Shown: positions 54,427 through 62,592, counted from the stretch's first letter. The stretch: DNA of 64,000 nt from Phycisphaerales bacterium (GCA_027019265.1 JALUWX010000006.1:1-64000), one strand, 5' to 3'. The notes: a model not told the origin generated them from the sequence alone. Made by a program: numbers and translations.

Positions 54427-54879
54427 ATGCGACATCATCCCTTGTTTGATCCGCTCCCTCCTGGGTACTCCGGGCCTCCGGGGAACAATCAAGGCAGGGA
54501 CGCATCCAAGAAAGCCAAAGAAGATGAGCCCGAACTCGGGCTCGATGACACGCTGCCCTTGGATCTCGGATCCCCGGGCGGGGGAGAGGGAGCGAAGGCG
54601 GAGCCGCGTCCGAAGATCACGACCTTCGAGCAGAAGCTCGGGGCGGGTCGGCACGAGGATTCATGGGATCGCTCCCCGAACCTGACTGGGACGGGTGCGA
54701 TCCATGTGAAGAGCTTCCATTGTCGGTTGACGGGAGACTCGCTCGAGTTCCTCGATCAACAGATCAACGAATGGCTCGACAAGCATCCCCAGTACGAGGT
54801 GAAGCTCGTGACGACGGCCGTCGGCACGTGGTCCGGGAAGCTGAAGGAACCGAACCTCGTTGTAAATGTGTGGGTGTAA
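54427..54879 (+). CDS. Conserved-looking hypothetical protein
   Basis: The 150-residue protein has a disordered, acidic, Pro/Gly-rich first half and an ordered C-terminal domain of about 60 residues (IHVKSFHCRLTGDSLEFLDQ..., ending VVNVWV) with a beta-alpha-beta look. It is probably a small ligand- or protein-binding domain. AGGAG precedes the ATG by 8 nt. A nuclease gene starts 3 nt after its stop, so they share an operon. The function is not recognised. Confidence 0.62.
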   Translation: MRHHPLFDPLPPGYSGPPGNNQGRDASKKAKEDEPELGLDDTLPLDLGSPGGGEGAKAEPRPKITTFEQKLGAGRHEDSWDRSPNLTGTGAIHVKSFHCRLTGDSLEFLDQQINEWLDKHPQYEVKLVTTAVGTWSGKLKEPNLVVNVWV

Positions 54880-54882
54880 GCG

Positions 54883-55713
54883 ATGGGGGGGCGCATGCGA
54901 GTTCGTCGATCCTGGATCGGGATCACTGTGCTGCTCGGGCTCGGGGTGCTCGGCGCTTTTGCGCCCAACGGGGCTCCGAGGATGCCGACGATGGAGAAAC
55001 CCGATCCGTCGGCGCTGCTCGAGGGGGTGGTCCATCGGGTGATCGATGGGGATTCCGTCGAGTTGTTCGTGAACGGTCGAGTGGGGAGGTTCGAGCTGTC
55101 CGGGGTGGATGCGCCGGATCTGCTTGATGGGCGGGAATCGCAGGTCCCCGGCGCGATGGCCGCAAAGCAGACCCTTGAGCTGCTGATCGTGGGTGAACGC
55201 TTGTCGGTGATGATCGATCCCGCGCGGCCGGAGGATGCGGCGGGTCATGCTCGCGCGTTCGTGTTCCGGGATCCGGATCGGACTCTCGTGAACCTGGAGA
55301 TGGTTCGGCTCGGGCTCGCGAAGCACCCTCGGCGTCACGGGTCGTGGAACTCACCCGTGTTCGAATGGGCGCAGGAGCAAGCTCGATCCGCTCGGAAAGG
55401 GATCTGGGATCCCGAGTTCGATGTCCAGCCCGAGCTCGAGCGTATCGAAGAGGATCAGAAACCCGAACCTGAGGTCGTCGAGCCATCGCCGGAGACGAAA
55501 CCCGCGCGGGTTGTTCCGGAGCCCGAACCCGAGCCCGTGGTGTCCGCGACTCGGGGGGACACGGTGTACGTGACCAAGAGCGGATCGAAGTACCATCGGG
55601 AGGGGTGTCGTCACTTGGGGGATGATGGGGGACGCGCGATGGAGCGGGAGCTGGCCCGGAAGTCGTTTGAGCCCTGCAAGGTGTGTCGCCCGGACGATCC
55701 GGACGAGGACTGA
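54883..55713 (+). CDS. Exported staphylococcal nuclease-like protein with Cys/His C-terminal motif
   Basis: The 276-residue protein has a signal anchor (RRSWIGITVLLGLGVLGAF, about 8-28), an SNase (thermonuclease) domain at about 46-180 (GVVHRVIDGDSVELFVNGR, SGVDAPDL, HARAFVFRDPD, LVNLEMVRLGLA), a Glu/Pro-rich linker, and a C-terminal VYVTKSGSKYHREGCRHL...FEPCKVCRP segment with a Cys-x-His...Cys-x-x-Cys pattern like the short zinc-binding tails seen after other SNase domains. It is likely a periplasmic or secreted nuclease. The start could be ATG 54883 or 54895. Confidence 0.83.
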   Translation: MGGRMRVRRSWIGITVLLGLGVLGAFAPNGAPRMPTMEKPDPSALLEGVVHRVIDGDSVELFVNGRVGRFELSGVDAPDLLDGRESQVPGAMAAKQTLELLIVGERLSVMIDPARPEDAAGHARAFVFRDPDRTLVNLEMVRLGLAKHPRRHGSWNSPVFEWAQEQARSARKGIWDPEFDVQPELERIEEDQKPEPEVVEPSPETKPARVVPEPEPEPVVSATRGDTVYVTKSGSKYHREGCRHLGDDGGRAMERELARKSFEPCKVCRPDDPDED

Positions 55714-55763
55714 ACGGGTGTTCAGTGTGTCCCTGATCGGGGTGATTGACCGATAGATCGGTC

Positions 55764-57572
55764 ATGTGCGGGATTGTCGGGATCATTTCGGAGAACCCCG
55801 GTGTGAGAGCGCCGATCGTCGCGATGCGCGACGCGTTGTCCCATCGTGGTCCGGACGGGGTGGGGGTGCTGGACACGGGTCATGTCGCGCTAGGGCACAC
55901 CCGTCTCCGGGTGATCGATACGAGCGATCATGGGGCGCAGCCCATGTCCACGATGGATGGACGGTTCACGATCGTGTACAACGGGGAGCTCTACAACGAC
56001 CACGAGGTCCGTTCGGAGCTCGCTTCGATGGGGGTGGTGTTCCGGACGGGGTGTGATACGGAGACGGTGCTCCATGCGGTCGCCGTCTGGGGGCTCGGGG
56101 CCGGGGATCGGCTCCGTGGGATGTACGCGTTGTGTGTGGTGGATCACGGATCGGGGATGTGCGTGCTCGCGCGGGACCCGCTCGGGATCAAGCCCTTGTA
56201 CACATCGACACTCGGGGACGGCTCGCTCGTCTTCGGATCGGAAGTGGGCGCGCTGCTCGAGCACCCGTTGGTGTCGAACGAGCCCGATCCTGGGTCGATG
56301 AGCGCGTACGTCACGAACATCCGTCCCGGGTACGGGGGGCGGACGATGTTCCGCGCGATCGGGTCCCACGAACCGGGGCGATGGTCGCTCGTGTCGCTCT
56401 CGACGCGCGGGGTGATCGCTTCCCGTGTGGTGACGACGGATCCGGAGCACGGAATGCGCGATCCGGGTGAGACGAGGGGGGTGATCGAGGACTCCGTGGT
56501 GCGCCATCTCCGGACGGATGTCCCGATGTGTGCGCTCCTGTCTGGGGGGCTCGACAGCGCGATCGTTTGCTCGATCGCGAAAGCGAGATTGGGAGCGCTC
56601 CACACATTCTGCGCCGGTGCTCGGGGGACGGGTCACGATGACGACTTCGCGTTTGCGCAGGCGCTGAGCGAGCGCATCGGGAGCGAGCACACGGAGGTCG
56701 AGGTCTCGCGGGATGTGTTCCTGTCACGATGGATCGAGATGATCGACGAGTCGTGTGTCCCGATCTCGACCCCGAACGAGATCGCGATCGATCGGGTGAG
56801 CCGATCGCTCCGGGATATGGGGTTCGTGGTGGCGTTGTCGGGGGAGGGCGCGGACGAGCTGTTCGGGGGGTACGAGGTCCCGATGCGCCAGGCGCTTGCG
56901 TTCGCGGAATCGGGGGACGAGACACGCGCGGGCGCGTTCCATCTGCTGACGAATGCGTGGATGAACCCGGAGCACAAGGATGTGATGTGCACGTCGGCGA
57001 TGCTTGAGAACTCGGATTCCGACGGCGAACTCGCCGGTTGGTATCAGCGGGTGTACGAGCGTGCTCGCGCGTCGTGCGATGACCCGGTCCAGGCGCATCT
57101 GCTCTTCCATCAACGCGTGAACCTGACGAATCTGCTCCGTCGTCTCGATGCGCGGACCATGCGCCACGGGGTGGAGGGGCGGACCCCCTTCGCGGATCTC
57201 GAGGTCGCGCGGTTCGCGAATGCGATCCCGATGGGGTCCAAGTTCGTGGGTTCGGACCCCGCATTGACGAAACAGTGTCTGCGCGAGACGTTCGCGGCGG
57301 ATCTCCCCGAGTCGATCGTGTCCAGACCCAAAGCGAGCTTCCCCATGCCCTTCGAGCGTTGGGTGTCGTCGATGGCGCCTGTGCTGCTCTCGTCGGAGGT
57401 CGCTCGGGAATGGTTTACGGAGAGCGCGATCGAGCTGGTCGCACGGGATGCGACGCGCCACTGGAATCTTGCGTGGCCGATGCTGAACCTGGTGCTCTGG
57501 GGGGAGCGGATGTATGGGGATCGGGGATTGGCTCGACGGGTGCTCGATGAACAGGCCGCGGCTCCGGTGTGA
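55764..57572 (+). CDS. asnB: Asparagine synthase (glutamine-hydrolysing)
   Basis: The 602-residue two-domain enzyme makes asparagine from aspartate, ATP and glutamine. Cys2 (MCGIVGII) is the glutaminase nucleophile, which fixes the start at 55764. The glutaminase domain includes SHRGPDGVGV and VYNGELYND. The synthetase PP-loop is SGGLDS at 260-265, with ALSGEGADELFGGYE and GRTPFADLEVARFA downstream. AsnB homologues also act in surface polysaccharide clusters (amidotransferases), so a substrate other than aspartate is possible. It is convergent with the esterase gene, with no bases between the stops. Confidence 0.92.
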   Translation: MCGIVGIISENPGVRAPIVAMRDALSHRGPDGVGVLDTGHVALGHTRLRVIDTSDHGAQPMSTMDGRFTIVYNGELYNDHEVRSELASMGVVFRTGCDTETVLHAVAVWGLGAGDRLRGMYALCVVDHGSGMCVLARDPLGIKPLYTSTLGDGSLVFGSEVGALLEHPLVSNEPDPGSMSAYVTNIRPGYGGRTMFRAIGSHEPGRWSLVSLSTRGVIASRVVTTDPEHGMRDPGETRGVIEDSVVRHLRTDVPMCALLSGGLDSAIVCSIAKARLGALHTFCAGARGTGHDDDFAFAQALSERIGSEHTEVEVSRDVFLSRWIEMIDESCVPISTPNEIAIDRVSRSLRDMGFVVALSGEGADELFGGYEVPMRQALAFAESGDETRAGAFHLLTNAWMNPEHKDVMCTSAMLENSDSDGELAGWYQRVYERARASCDDPVQAHLLFHQRVNLTNLLRRLDARTMRHGVEGRTPFADLEVARFANAIPMGSKFVGSDPALTKQCLRETFAADLPESIVSRPKASFPMPFERWVSSMAPVLLSSEVAREWFTESAIELVARDATRHWNLAWPMLNLVLWGERMYGDRGLARRVLDEQAAAPV

Positions 57573-58583
57573 TCAGTCGTCGCTGTGTTGATCCGCGCAC
57601 CACTTGAGTGCTTGGTAGAGCAGTTCGTCGCGCGATCCACCGCTCGGGATCTCGTGCCCCATGCCTTTGACGGTAACGAGGGTCACGTCCGCGCCTCTTT
57701 CTTTGAGCTCTCGTTTCGCTTGGACATAGGTCCTGGACCACGGGTCCCGTGACCCCGAGATGAGCGCGATGGGGGGGAGGGTGACATCCTCGTCCGCTTC
57801 GACAAGCTGGGGTTCGTAGTGCCCGCAGATCGGGACAACCCCTGCGAAGAGGTCCGGGTGGGTCTGCGCCATGGTGATCGCGATGTTCGCGCCCTGGGAG
57901 AACCCGAGGAGATAGACCCGATCGGGATCGATCCCGTGTTCCTCGGCGGCCCATTCGATCATGTGCTCGACCATCCATTCGGATTCGTCCCGGTAGGTCC
58001 AGGAGAACCCTGCTCCTGATGGGCGGAGCGCGTCGGGCGCGACGAGGACCATCCCGAGACGATCGCACGCGGAGCGGAGGGGGTTGAGCATGTCGTTGCC
58101 GCGCATCCCCGTGCCGTGGAGGGCGAGGAGGAGCGGGGGGGGCTCGTCTCTGACGCTCGGGACATGGACGCGCGGGGTGTGATTCCTGGCTTCGGCGATG
58201 TAGCTTTCGAGACGGGCTTGCGCGTTCAAGCGGACCGTGTCGAGGATCGTTGTGAACCGTTCGTCGTCCCGGAGTGGGTCGAGGTCCTCGGATTGTTCGA
58301 AGGATCGGACCCCGGTATACCCGAGCTCGGCGCACGTCTCGAGTTCCTCGATCGCTCGGTCGTGCTCCCCGAGACGCGCGAGCATGGAACCGAGATTGAA
58401 GCGCCAGACGGAAGACTTGGGGTATCGATCGACGATGGCCTGGGCTGTTGAACGGGCGATGTCGTACTTCTCTCTCGAGACGAGTGAGTCGTAGCGATCG
58501 ACGAGGGCTTGGTCGCTCTGCGCGAGGACGGCGGGTGAGCAGAGCACGAAGAGCAGCGCGATCAGGATGGTGGTGCGTGGCAT
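57573..58583 (-). CDS. Exported alpha/beta-hydrolase (esterase) with N-terminal TPR-like part
   Basis: The 336-residue protein has a signal peptide (LIALLFVLCSPAVLAQ). Residues 25-115 form two helical hairpins like TPRs (SVWRFNLGSMLARLGEHDRAIEELETCAELGY). The hydrolase domain then starts at about 150 with ALHGTGMRGND (oxyanion region), nucleophile Ser229 in GFSQG, Asp280 in GSRDPW and His310 in GMGHEIP. It resembles phospholipase/carboxylesterase and PHB-depolymerase relatives; the substrate is unknown. AAAGGGG precedes the ATG. Confidence 0.85.
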   Translation of the reverse strand: MPRTTILIALLFVLCSPAVLAQSDQALVDRYDSLVSREKYDIARSTAQAIVDRYPKSSVWRFNLGSMLARLGEHDRAIEELETCAELGYTGVRSFEQSEDLDPLRDDERFTTILDTVRLNAQARLESYIAEARNHTPRVHVPSVRDEPPPLLLALHGTGMRGNDMLNPLRSACDRLGMVLVAPDALRPSGAGFSWTYRDESEWMVEHMIEWAAEEHGIDPDRVYLLGFSQGANIAITMAQTHPDLFAGVVPICGHYEPQLVEADEDVTLPPIALISGSRDPWSRTYVQAKRELKERGADVTLVTVKGMGHEIPSGGSRDELLYQALKWCADQHSDD

Positions 58584-58635
58584 GGGGTCCCCTTTCCACC
58601 ATGTCCGTGCGATCCGTCGGGTGTGTTCCGTCGGA

Positions 58636-59595
58636 TCAGGCGCTTCGGTTTTTGAGCTGTTCGCGTTGGATGCGCATCGCGAGTCGTTCCAGGACTTTAC
58701 GCTGGGGCGCGTGCATGTCCCGCGCATCAGGGTGGACGAGGAGGGTCCCGACCCGGCAGGTCGAGCCCTGGAGGTCCTTGGACTGGCGCATCTCGACGAC
58801 GTAGTTCGTGGGTTCGGGCTCCTCGGGGAGCTGGAACGAGAGCACGAGGCGTTCGAATCGGTCGAGCTGCATTGCGGAGACGTTGTACATGAGGATCCCG
58901 AGCCCGTTCGGGGTGAGGTCCACGAGCCGGGCGACGGCGTGGGGGGTCTCGGTGGTCATGACCCGTTCCATGATCTCGTTCCAGTCGATCGGTGGGGGCT
59001 CGGGCGCGTCGGGGTCGTCGCTGGGCTCGGGGAAGAGCGACTCTTCACGGATGGCGGCGAGGAGGTTGGTGTAGCGGGTGTTGTTGGTCGAGAAGTTCAT
59101 CGAGCTCGGGGCGCTGTTGCCCTTCCGGACCCGGTCGAGGAACCAGAGCCTGACTTCGACATCGCCCCAGGAGACGGGGAGCGAGACCCGGTAGGCCGCT
59201 CTCCGGTCACCCTCACGGATCTGGATGGGGTCCTTGAGCTTGACGGCGCTGACGATCTTCTGTTCGTTGAGTCGTTCGGGGGTGTCGATGTAGGTGATCT
59301 CGGACTCGAAGGTGATCATGTGTCCGTTGAACATGAAGAACGCTTCGACCCGCGTGGTGGAGTTGAAGTCGGTTTCTCTCCCGATGATCTGGAGTTTCTC
59401 GATGACGAGCTCGCCGTCGTTCCATTCGAGGAGGCGCCCCTGCGCCATGGGATCGACACCCGAGCGACCGAGACGGACGATCCCGATCGAGGCATTCCGC
59501 TCGACGGCTTCGCGCAGCATCTTGAGATAGCGCTCGCTCGAGTTGGAGCTGGTGCTCTTGCTGCTCTTCGTGTTCTTGTTGCGTTTGGAGAACAT
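58636..59595 (-). CDS. PilZ-domain (c-di-GMP effector) protein
   Basis: The 319-residue cytoplasmic protein has a Lys/Ser-rich N-terminus, a YcgR-N-like beta domain (about 40-120: GRLLEWNDGELVIEKL, FMFNGHMITFESEITYI) and a PilZ domain. PilZ motifs are EGDRRAAYRVSLP (RxxxR, Arg132-Arg136) and DLTPNGLGI (226-234, the D/N-x-S/T-x-x-G motif), separated by an unusual insertion of about 80 residues. It probably binds c-di-GMP and controls motility or adhesion. It is monocistronic, 52 nt before the esterase. Confidence 0.8.
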   Translation of the reverse strand: MFSKRNKNTKSSKSTSSNSSERYLKMLREAVERNASIGIVRLGRSGVDPMAQGRLLEWNDGELVIEKLQIIGRETDFNSTTRVEAFFMFNGHMITFESEITYIDTPERLNEQKIVSAVKLKDPIQIREGDRRAAYRVSLPVSWGDVEVRLWFLDRVRKGNSAPSSMNFSTNNTRYTNLLAAIREESLFPEPSDDPDAPEPPPIDWNEIMERVMTTETPHAVARLVDLTPNGLGILMYNVSAMQLDRFERLVLSFQLPEEPEPTNYVVEMRQSKDLQGSTCRVGTLLVHPDARDMHAPQRKVLERLAMRIQREQLKNRSA

Positions 59596-59645
59596 CGCGG
59601 GTGTGTGATCGGACGGATCGGGGGCTCGCTCGTGTGAGATCGGCT

Positions 59646-59727
59646 GAATTCGGGGGGATCGGGGTCGTGGGCCACTGGATTCGGGGGATCTGATTCAGGA
59701 TTCGGCGTATTCAGGATCGGTGAATTC
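59646..59727. repeat. Repeats upstream of the first PEP-CTERM gene
   Basis: ATTCAGGAT occurs twice with a 16-nt period (59693-59701 and 59709-59717), and GAATTC next to a G5/C5 run occurs at 59646 and 59722. They are candidate operator half-sites for the gene at 59826; TATATG near 59745 could be its -10. Confidence 0.4.
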
Positions 59728-59825
59728 CCCCAGAATTTGGCACATATATGGGGCGATTCCCTTGCATCGCGGATCGTGTGGGTCATGTTCTCGGACATAC
59801 ACACAGGTTCTCGAGGGGAGCATCC

Positions 59826-60368
59826 ATGACACGCACCGCATTCACGATGGCCGCCGGACTCGCTTGTTCGTCCGTCGCGCTCGGACAGACCTTCAACCTC
59901 GGGCTGTACGAGGGGCAATGGGACAACAACACGTTCGGGTCCACGGGTGGCGCGTCCGTGCTGATCGATGACCTGGGTGGGGGGGCGCTCGGGATGACGA
60001 TCGACCTGGACGGGTTCGTGTTCGGGCTCGGGGATCCCGGGCCGATCTCCGTCTCGGGGATGCTCATGGGGGACACGTTCACCCTCACCCCCCAGAGCGA
60101 TCCGCTCTACGGCGACATCTCGGGCGGGGTCGATGACATGGGGAATCTGAGTGTTGATCTCGTCGATGCGGCGATGGGGGATTTCGCGTTCGTCACGCTC
60201 CGGGGGACGGCGATCGCGGACTCGATCCAGTTCGACTACACGATTTTCACCGAGGCCGGGACGGCGCCGTTCGCGGTGGGTGAGGTGAATGTGCGTTTGG
60301 TTCCCGCGCCGTCGGCGATCGCGCTGCTCGGGCTCGGGGGGCTGGTGTCGCTGAAGCGTCGTCGCTGA
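59826..60368 (+). CDS. Small secreted protein with PEP-CTERM-like tail
   Basis: The 180-residue protein has a signal peptide (AFTMAAGLACSSVALGQ), a beta-rich middle (QWDNNTFGSTGGASVLIDDLG, IDLDGFVFGLGDPGPI, LSVDLVDAAMG) and a C-terminal sorting tail VPAPSAIALLGLGGLVSLKRRR of the PEP-CTERM type (P-x-P, hydrophobic stretch, basic end), processed by exosortase in other bacteria. No exosortase gene is in the window. The ATG at 59826 is chosen because the frame upstream is not signal-like. The downstream gene is of the same class. Confidence 0.78.
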   Translation: MTRTAFTMAAGLACSSVALGQTFNLGLYEGQWDNNTFGSTGGASVLIDDLGGGALGMTIDLDGFVFGLGDPGPISVSGMLMGDTFTLTPQSDPLYGDISGGVDDMGNLSVDLVDAAMGDFAFVTLRGTAIADSIQFDYTIFTEAGTAPFAVGEVNVRLVPAPSAIALLGLGGLVSLKRRR

Positions 60369-60386
60369 GATTGGAATGAGGAGAGG

Positions 60387-61088
60387 ATGATGAACATGAT
60401 CAAAGCCACCACACTTGTGCTCGCGGCCGCGGCGAGCGTCGCGCTCGCTGATATCCAGTACGTCGGTGATCCCGGTCTGGAGTTGGTGTATTCGTTTGCT
60501 GACGAGGGGGGGACCCGGACCCTGTTCATCAACGTGGACGGGCGCGAATCGCACGACCTGGAGTTCAATATCCTCAACGACTTCGAGTTCGGGGACTTCT
60601 ATGTTGCCGGGCTCGATTCGACCCGGAACGGGGGGTTCCTGACGTCGTTCGATGACAACGACTACGGGGTGCTCCAGTCGCTCCAGTTCGGGACGGGGAT
60701 CGGTCCCGAGCTCGAGGACCAGATCGGATTCGAGACCCTCTCCCATGCGGGGTATCTGTACGACGCGTTCGGGAATCCGGAGAGCGGGGGGATGCTCCTC
60801 GGCGGGACCCATTACCTCGGGTTCTCGTTCATGGGCTACATCCCGGACCCGGACAACATCGGCGAAGAGATCCTCGTCCCGATGTGGGGGTGGATGCACG
60901 TCGAGTTCGGGATGCTCCAGCTCGATGCGGGGCGCGAAGTGGGTGACGAACCCGAGGTCTTCGTCCGGGTGCTCGAGTACGGGTACGAGGACACGGGGTC
61001 CGCGATCTTCGTCGGGCAGGTGCCGTCCCCCGGTTCGCTGGCGCTGCTCGCGCTCGGCGGGTGTGTCGCGGCTCGGCGCAAACGATGA
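60387..61088 (+). CDS. Second secreted protein with PEP-CTERM-like tail
   Basis: The 233-residue protein has a signal peptide (ATTLVLAAAASVALA), a Gly/Asp/Glu-rich beta region (YVGDPGLELVYSFADEGGTRTLF, ESHDLEFNILNDFEFGDFYVAG, SFMGYIPDPDNIGEEILVP) and the tail VPSPGSLALLALGGCVAARRKR. Three in-frame ATGs (60387, 60390, 60396) follow GAGGAGAGG; the spacing favours one of the later two. It is 18 nt after the preceding PEP-CTERM gene and probably in the same operon. Matrix-attached adhesion or binding is likely, but the ligand is unknown. Confidence 0.75.
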   Translation: MMNMIKATTLVLAAAASVALADIQYVGDPGLELVYSFADEGGTRTLFINVDGRESHDLEFNILNDFEFGDFYVAGLDSTRNGGFLTSFDDNDYGVLQSLQFGTGIGPELEDQIGFETLSHAGYLYDAFGNPESGGMLLGGTHYLGFSFMGYIPDPDNIGEEILVPMWGWMHVEFGMLQLDAGREVGDEPEVFVRVLEYGYEDTGSAIFVGQVPSPGSLALLALGGCVAARRKR

Positions 61089-61356
61089 ACATCGGATGAT
61101 CCTCGCGCCCCCGGGTGAACCCCGGGAACCGCGCGGGGGACGATCCGTATCGATGATGTCCGGAGCGCGGCGCGCGAGCTGTGTGCGCGGGGCGCTGCCG
61201 ATCGGGGTTCTCTCGATCGGGTGACTGTGTTGACAATCCGAGGGGACGTCGTGGGGACGGGCTCTGGAACAGCCCGAGCGATCGGTGTGTCCGCTGTGGA
61301 CCCCGGGCTCGGGAGATGTCTCATTGGTCCTCGTGGGTGCAGGAAAGGAGCGCATC

Positions 61357-61632
61357 ATGCTCATGCTGACTCTGACAACGGCGTTGTGTATCCAGCTCGG
61401 AACGATCGATCCCCTCCACGGAACCCTCGAACGGGCTGAACCCGTGTCGATGACGTCCCCGGACTCGATCACGAGCGGGAACCTCATCGCGGATCTCAAC
61501 GGCGACGGGGTCGTGGACTTCCTCGACGTGTCCATCTTCATCCAGTGCCTGAACACGGGGGCCGCCTGCGCGGACCTGAACGGGGACGGGGTGGTGGACT
61601 TCTTCGATGTCCAGCTGTTCATCGCCGCTTGA
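61357..61632 (+). CDS. Mini-protein consisting of a signal peptide and a dockerin-like module
   Basis: The 91-residue protein has a short hydrophobic N-terminus (MLMLTLTTALCIQL), a 25-residue linker and two calcium-loop repeats: DLNGDGVVDFLDVSIFIQCL and DLNGDGVVDFFDVQLFIAA. In larger planctomycete proteins, including the one at 48381, this module is a C-terminal appendage; here it is nearly the whole protein. GGAAAGGAG precedes the ATG. A hairpin formed by ATCGCCGC/GCGGCGAT (61621-61648) straddles the stop codon. Confidence 0.7.
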   Translation: MLMLTLTTALCIQLGTIDPLHGTLERAEPVSMTSPDSITSGNLIADLNGDGVVDFLDVSIFIQCLNTGAACADLNGDGVVDFFDVQLFIAA

Positions 61633-61720
61633 GTTCGTCGGCGGCGATCTCTCCAGCGCCCCGCGCCGATCGGAAGGTCGGCCGGGGTGTTCGTGTGCGC
61701 GCTGAAACGGGACCCACAAC

Positions 61721-61829
61721 GAACTCGATCATCACCCCACCCAGGGTGATGATCGAGTTCTCTAGATCGTGTGTATTGCTCGTTAAATCAATCTCGATCA
61801 TGGCTGGGGGTGGGGGGGTGATCGAGTTC
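61721..61829 (+). repeat. Hairpin module 1 (stem core AACTCGATCA)
   Basis: The left end is a perfect 17-bp palindrome (61721-61737 with 61744-61760) around a C/A loop. After 32 bp comes an inverted, imperfect copy: arms CTCGATCAT (61793-61801) and TGATCGAGTTC (61819-61829) around a G-rich loop. Reverse-complemented, the right end aligns with the left end along its length. Confidence 0.85.
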
Positions 61830-61857
61830 GAGAGCGTTGTTCGATCACGACCAAGTC

Positions 61858-62074
61858 AACCCGACCAACCCCGCACCCCCGGGTGGTTGGCTTGGTTGAT
61901 TGGCTCAGATGAATATGTGTTCTTTCTCTCTCAAGGGGGTTCATCCCGACCAAGCCCGCACCCTCGGTTGGTTGGTATGGATCAATCTCTCTTTTTACAC
62001 GCTCAGAGGGGTTCATCCCGACCATGTCATCCATACCAACCAACCCCGGAGGGGGGTTGGTTGGTATGGATGAC
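61858..62074 (-). repeat. Hairpin module 2 (stem core ACCAACCAACC)
   Basis: This module is inverted relative to module 1. The perfect 22-bp palindrome is at 62026-62047 with 62053-62074 (loop GGAGG). The imperfect partner is at 61942-61982, whose 61966-61982 arm is identical to 62055-62071. A further partial copy lies at 61858-61898. A 17-nt direct repeat (61936-61952 and 62008-62024) precedes both hairpins. Confidence 0.8.
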
Positions 62075-62099
62075 GGGGGGAACGTGCTCGGTCGGTCGG

Positions 62100-62233
62100 G
62101 TTGATCCGGATCATCTCCCCCCCACAGGGAGATGATCCGGATCAACACACACGGGTCTACACACACAAAACCCTCTTGAGAGATCAGAAGTCAATCCGGA
62201 TCATCGCTGGGGGTGGGGTGTGATCCGGATCAA
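62100..62233 (+). repeat. Hairpin module 3 (stem core TTGATCCGGATCA)
   Basis: The left end is a perfect 20-bp palindrome (62100-62119 with 62127-62146). The right end is an inverted copy with arms ATCCGGATCAT (62194-62204) and TGATCCGGATCAA (62221-62233) around a G-rich loop. It has the same layout and orientation as module 1 but an unrelated stem sequence. Confidence 0.85.
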
Positions 62234-62266
62234 TGGGGCACCCTGGGGGGTTGATCCGGATCGATC

Positions 62267-62450
62267 CATGTGTGGGTGACCCCCACCCCGGACGACCCAC
62301 ACATGAAACCAACAGATGAAAGACAACAGATGAACCAAGAGAGAGAAAGAGAGAGAGAGAGGTGACCGAGAGCAATCAACTGGTGTGTTGATGTGTGGGT
62401 CCATCCATGTGTGGGTTCCCCGGGGAGGGGGGAACCCACACATGGATGGA
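62267..62450 (-). repeat. Hairpin module 4 (stem core CATGTGTGGGT)
   Basis: This module is inverted. The imperfect end is at 62267-62277 with 62295-62305 around a C-rich loop. The perfect 22-bp palindrome is at 62400-62421 with 62429-62450 (loop GGGGAGG). The core between the ends holds the GA microsatellite. Confidence 0.85.
62338..62362. repeat. GA dinucleotide microsatellite
   Basis: A 25-nt purine run, almost pure GA with one AAA interruption, inside module 4. Confidence 0.9.
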
Positions 62451-62592
62451 GCCCGACGATCGGGTTCGGGTGGGAGGAGTGTCCGTCGGGGGATCGGTTC
62501 GTGGAGGATGTGGAGGAGGTTTGGTGGGGAGTCGGGATCCACAACTAGTGGAGTGCCATTTTCGGTCATATGCCACATGTTTTCGCAGTTGG

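Noticed and set aside
61227-61232. TTGACA before the dockerin mini-protein gene
   Set aside because: No -10-like sequence at a suitable distance.
61721-62450. CRISPR array
   Set aside because: The units are palindromes in alternating orientation with different sequences, not direct repeats with similar-length spacers, and no cas genes are present.
61721-62450. Integron attC array
   Set aside because: attC sites are imperfect with defined R/L boxes and extrahelical bases. These stems are perfect, no cassette genes lie between them, and no intI is seen.
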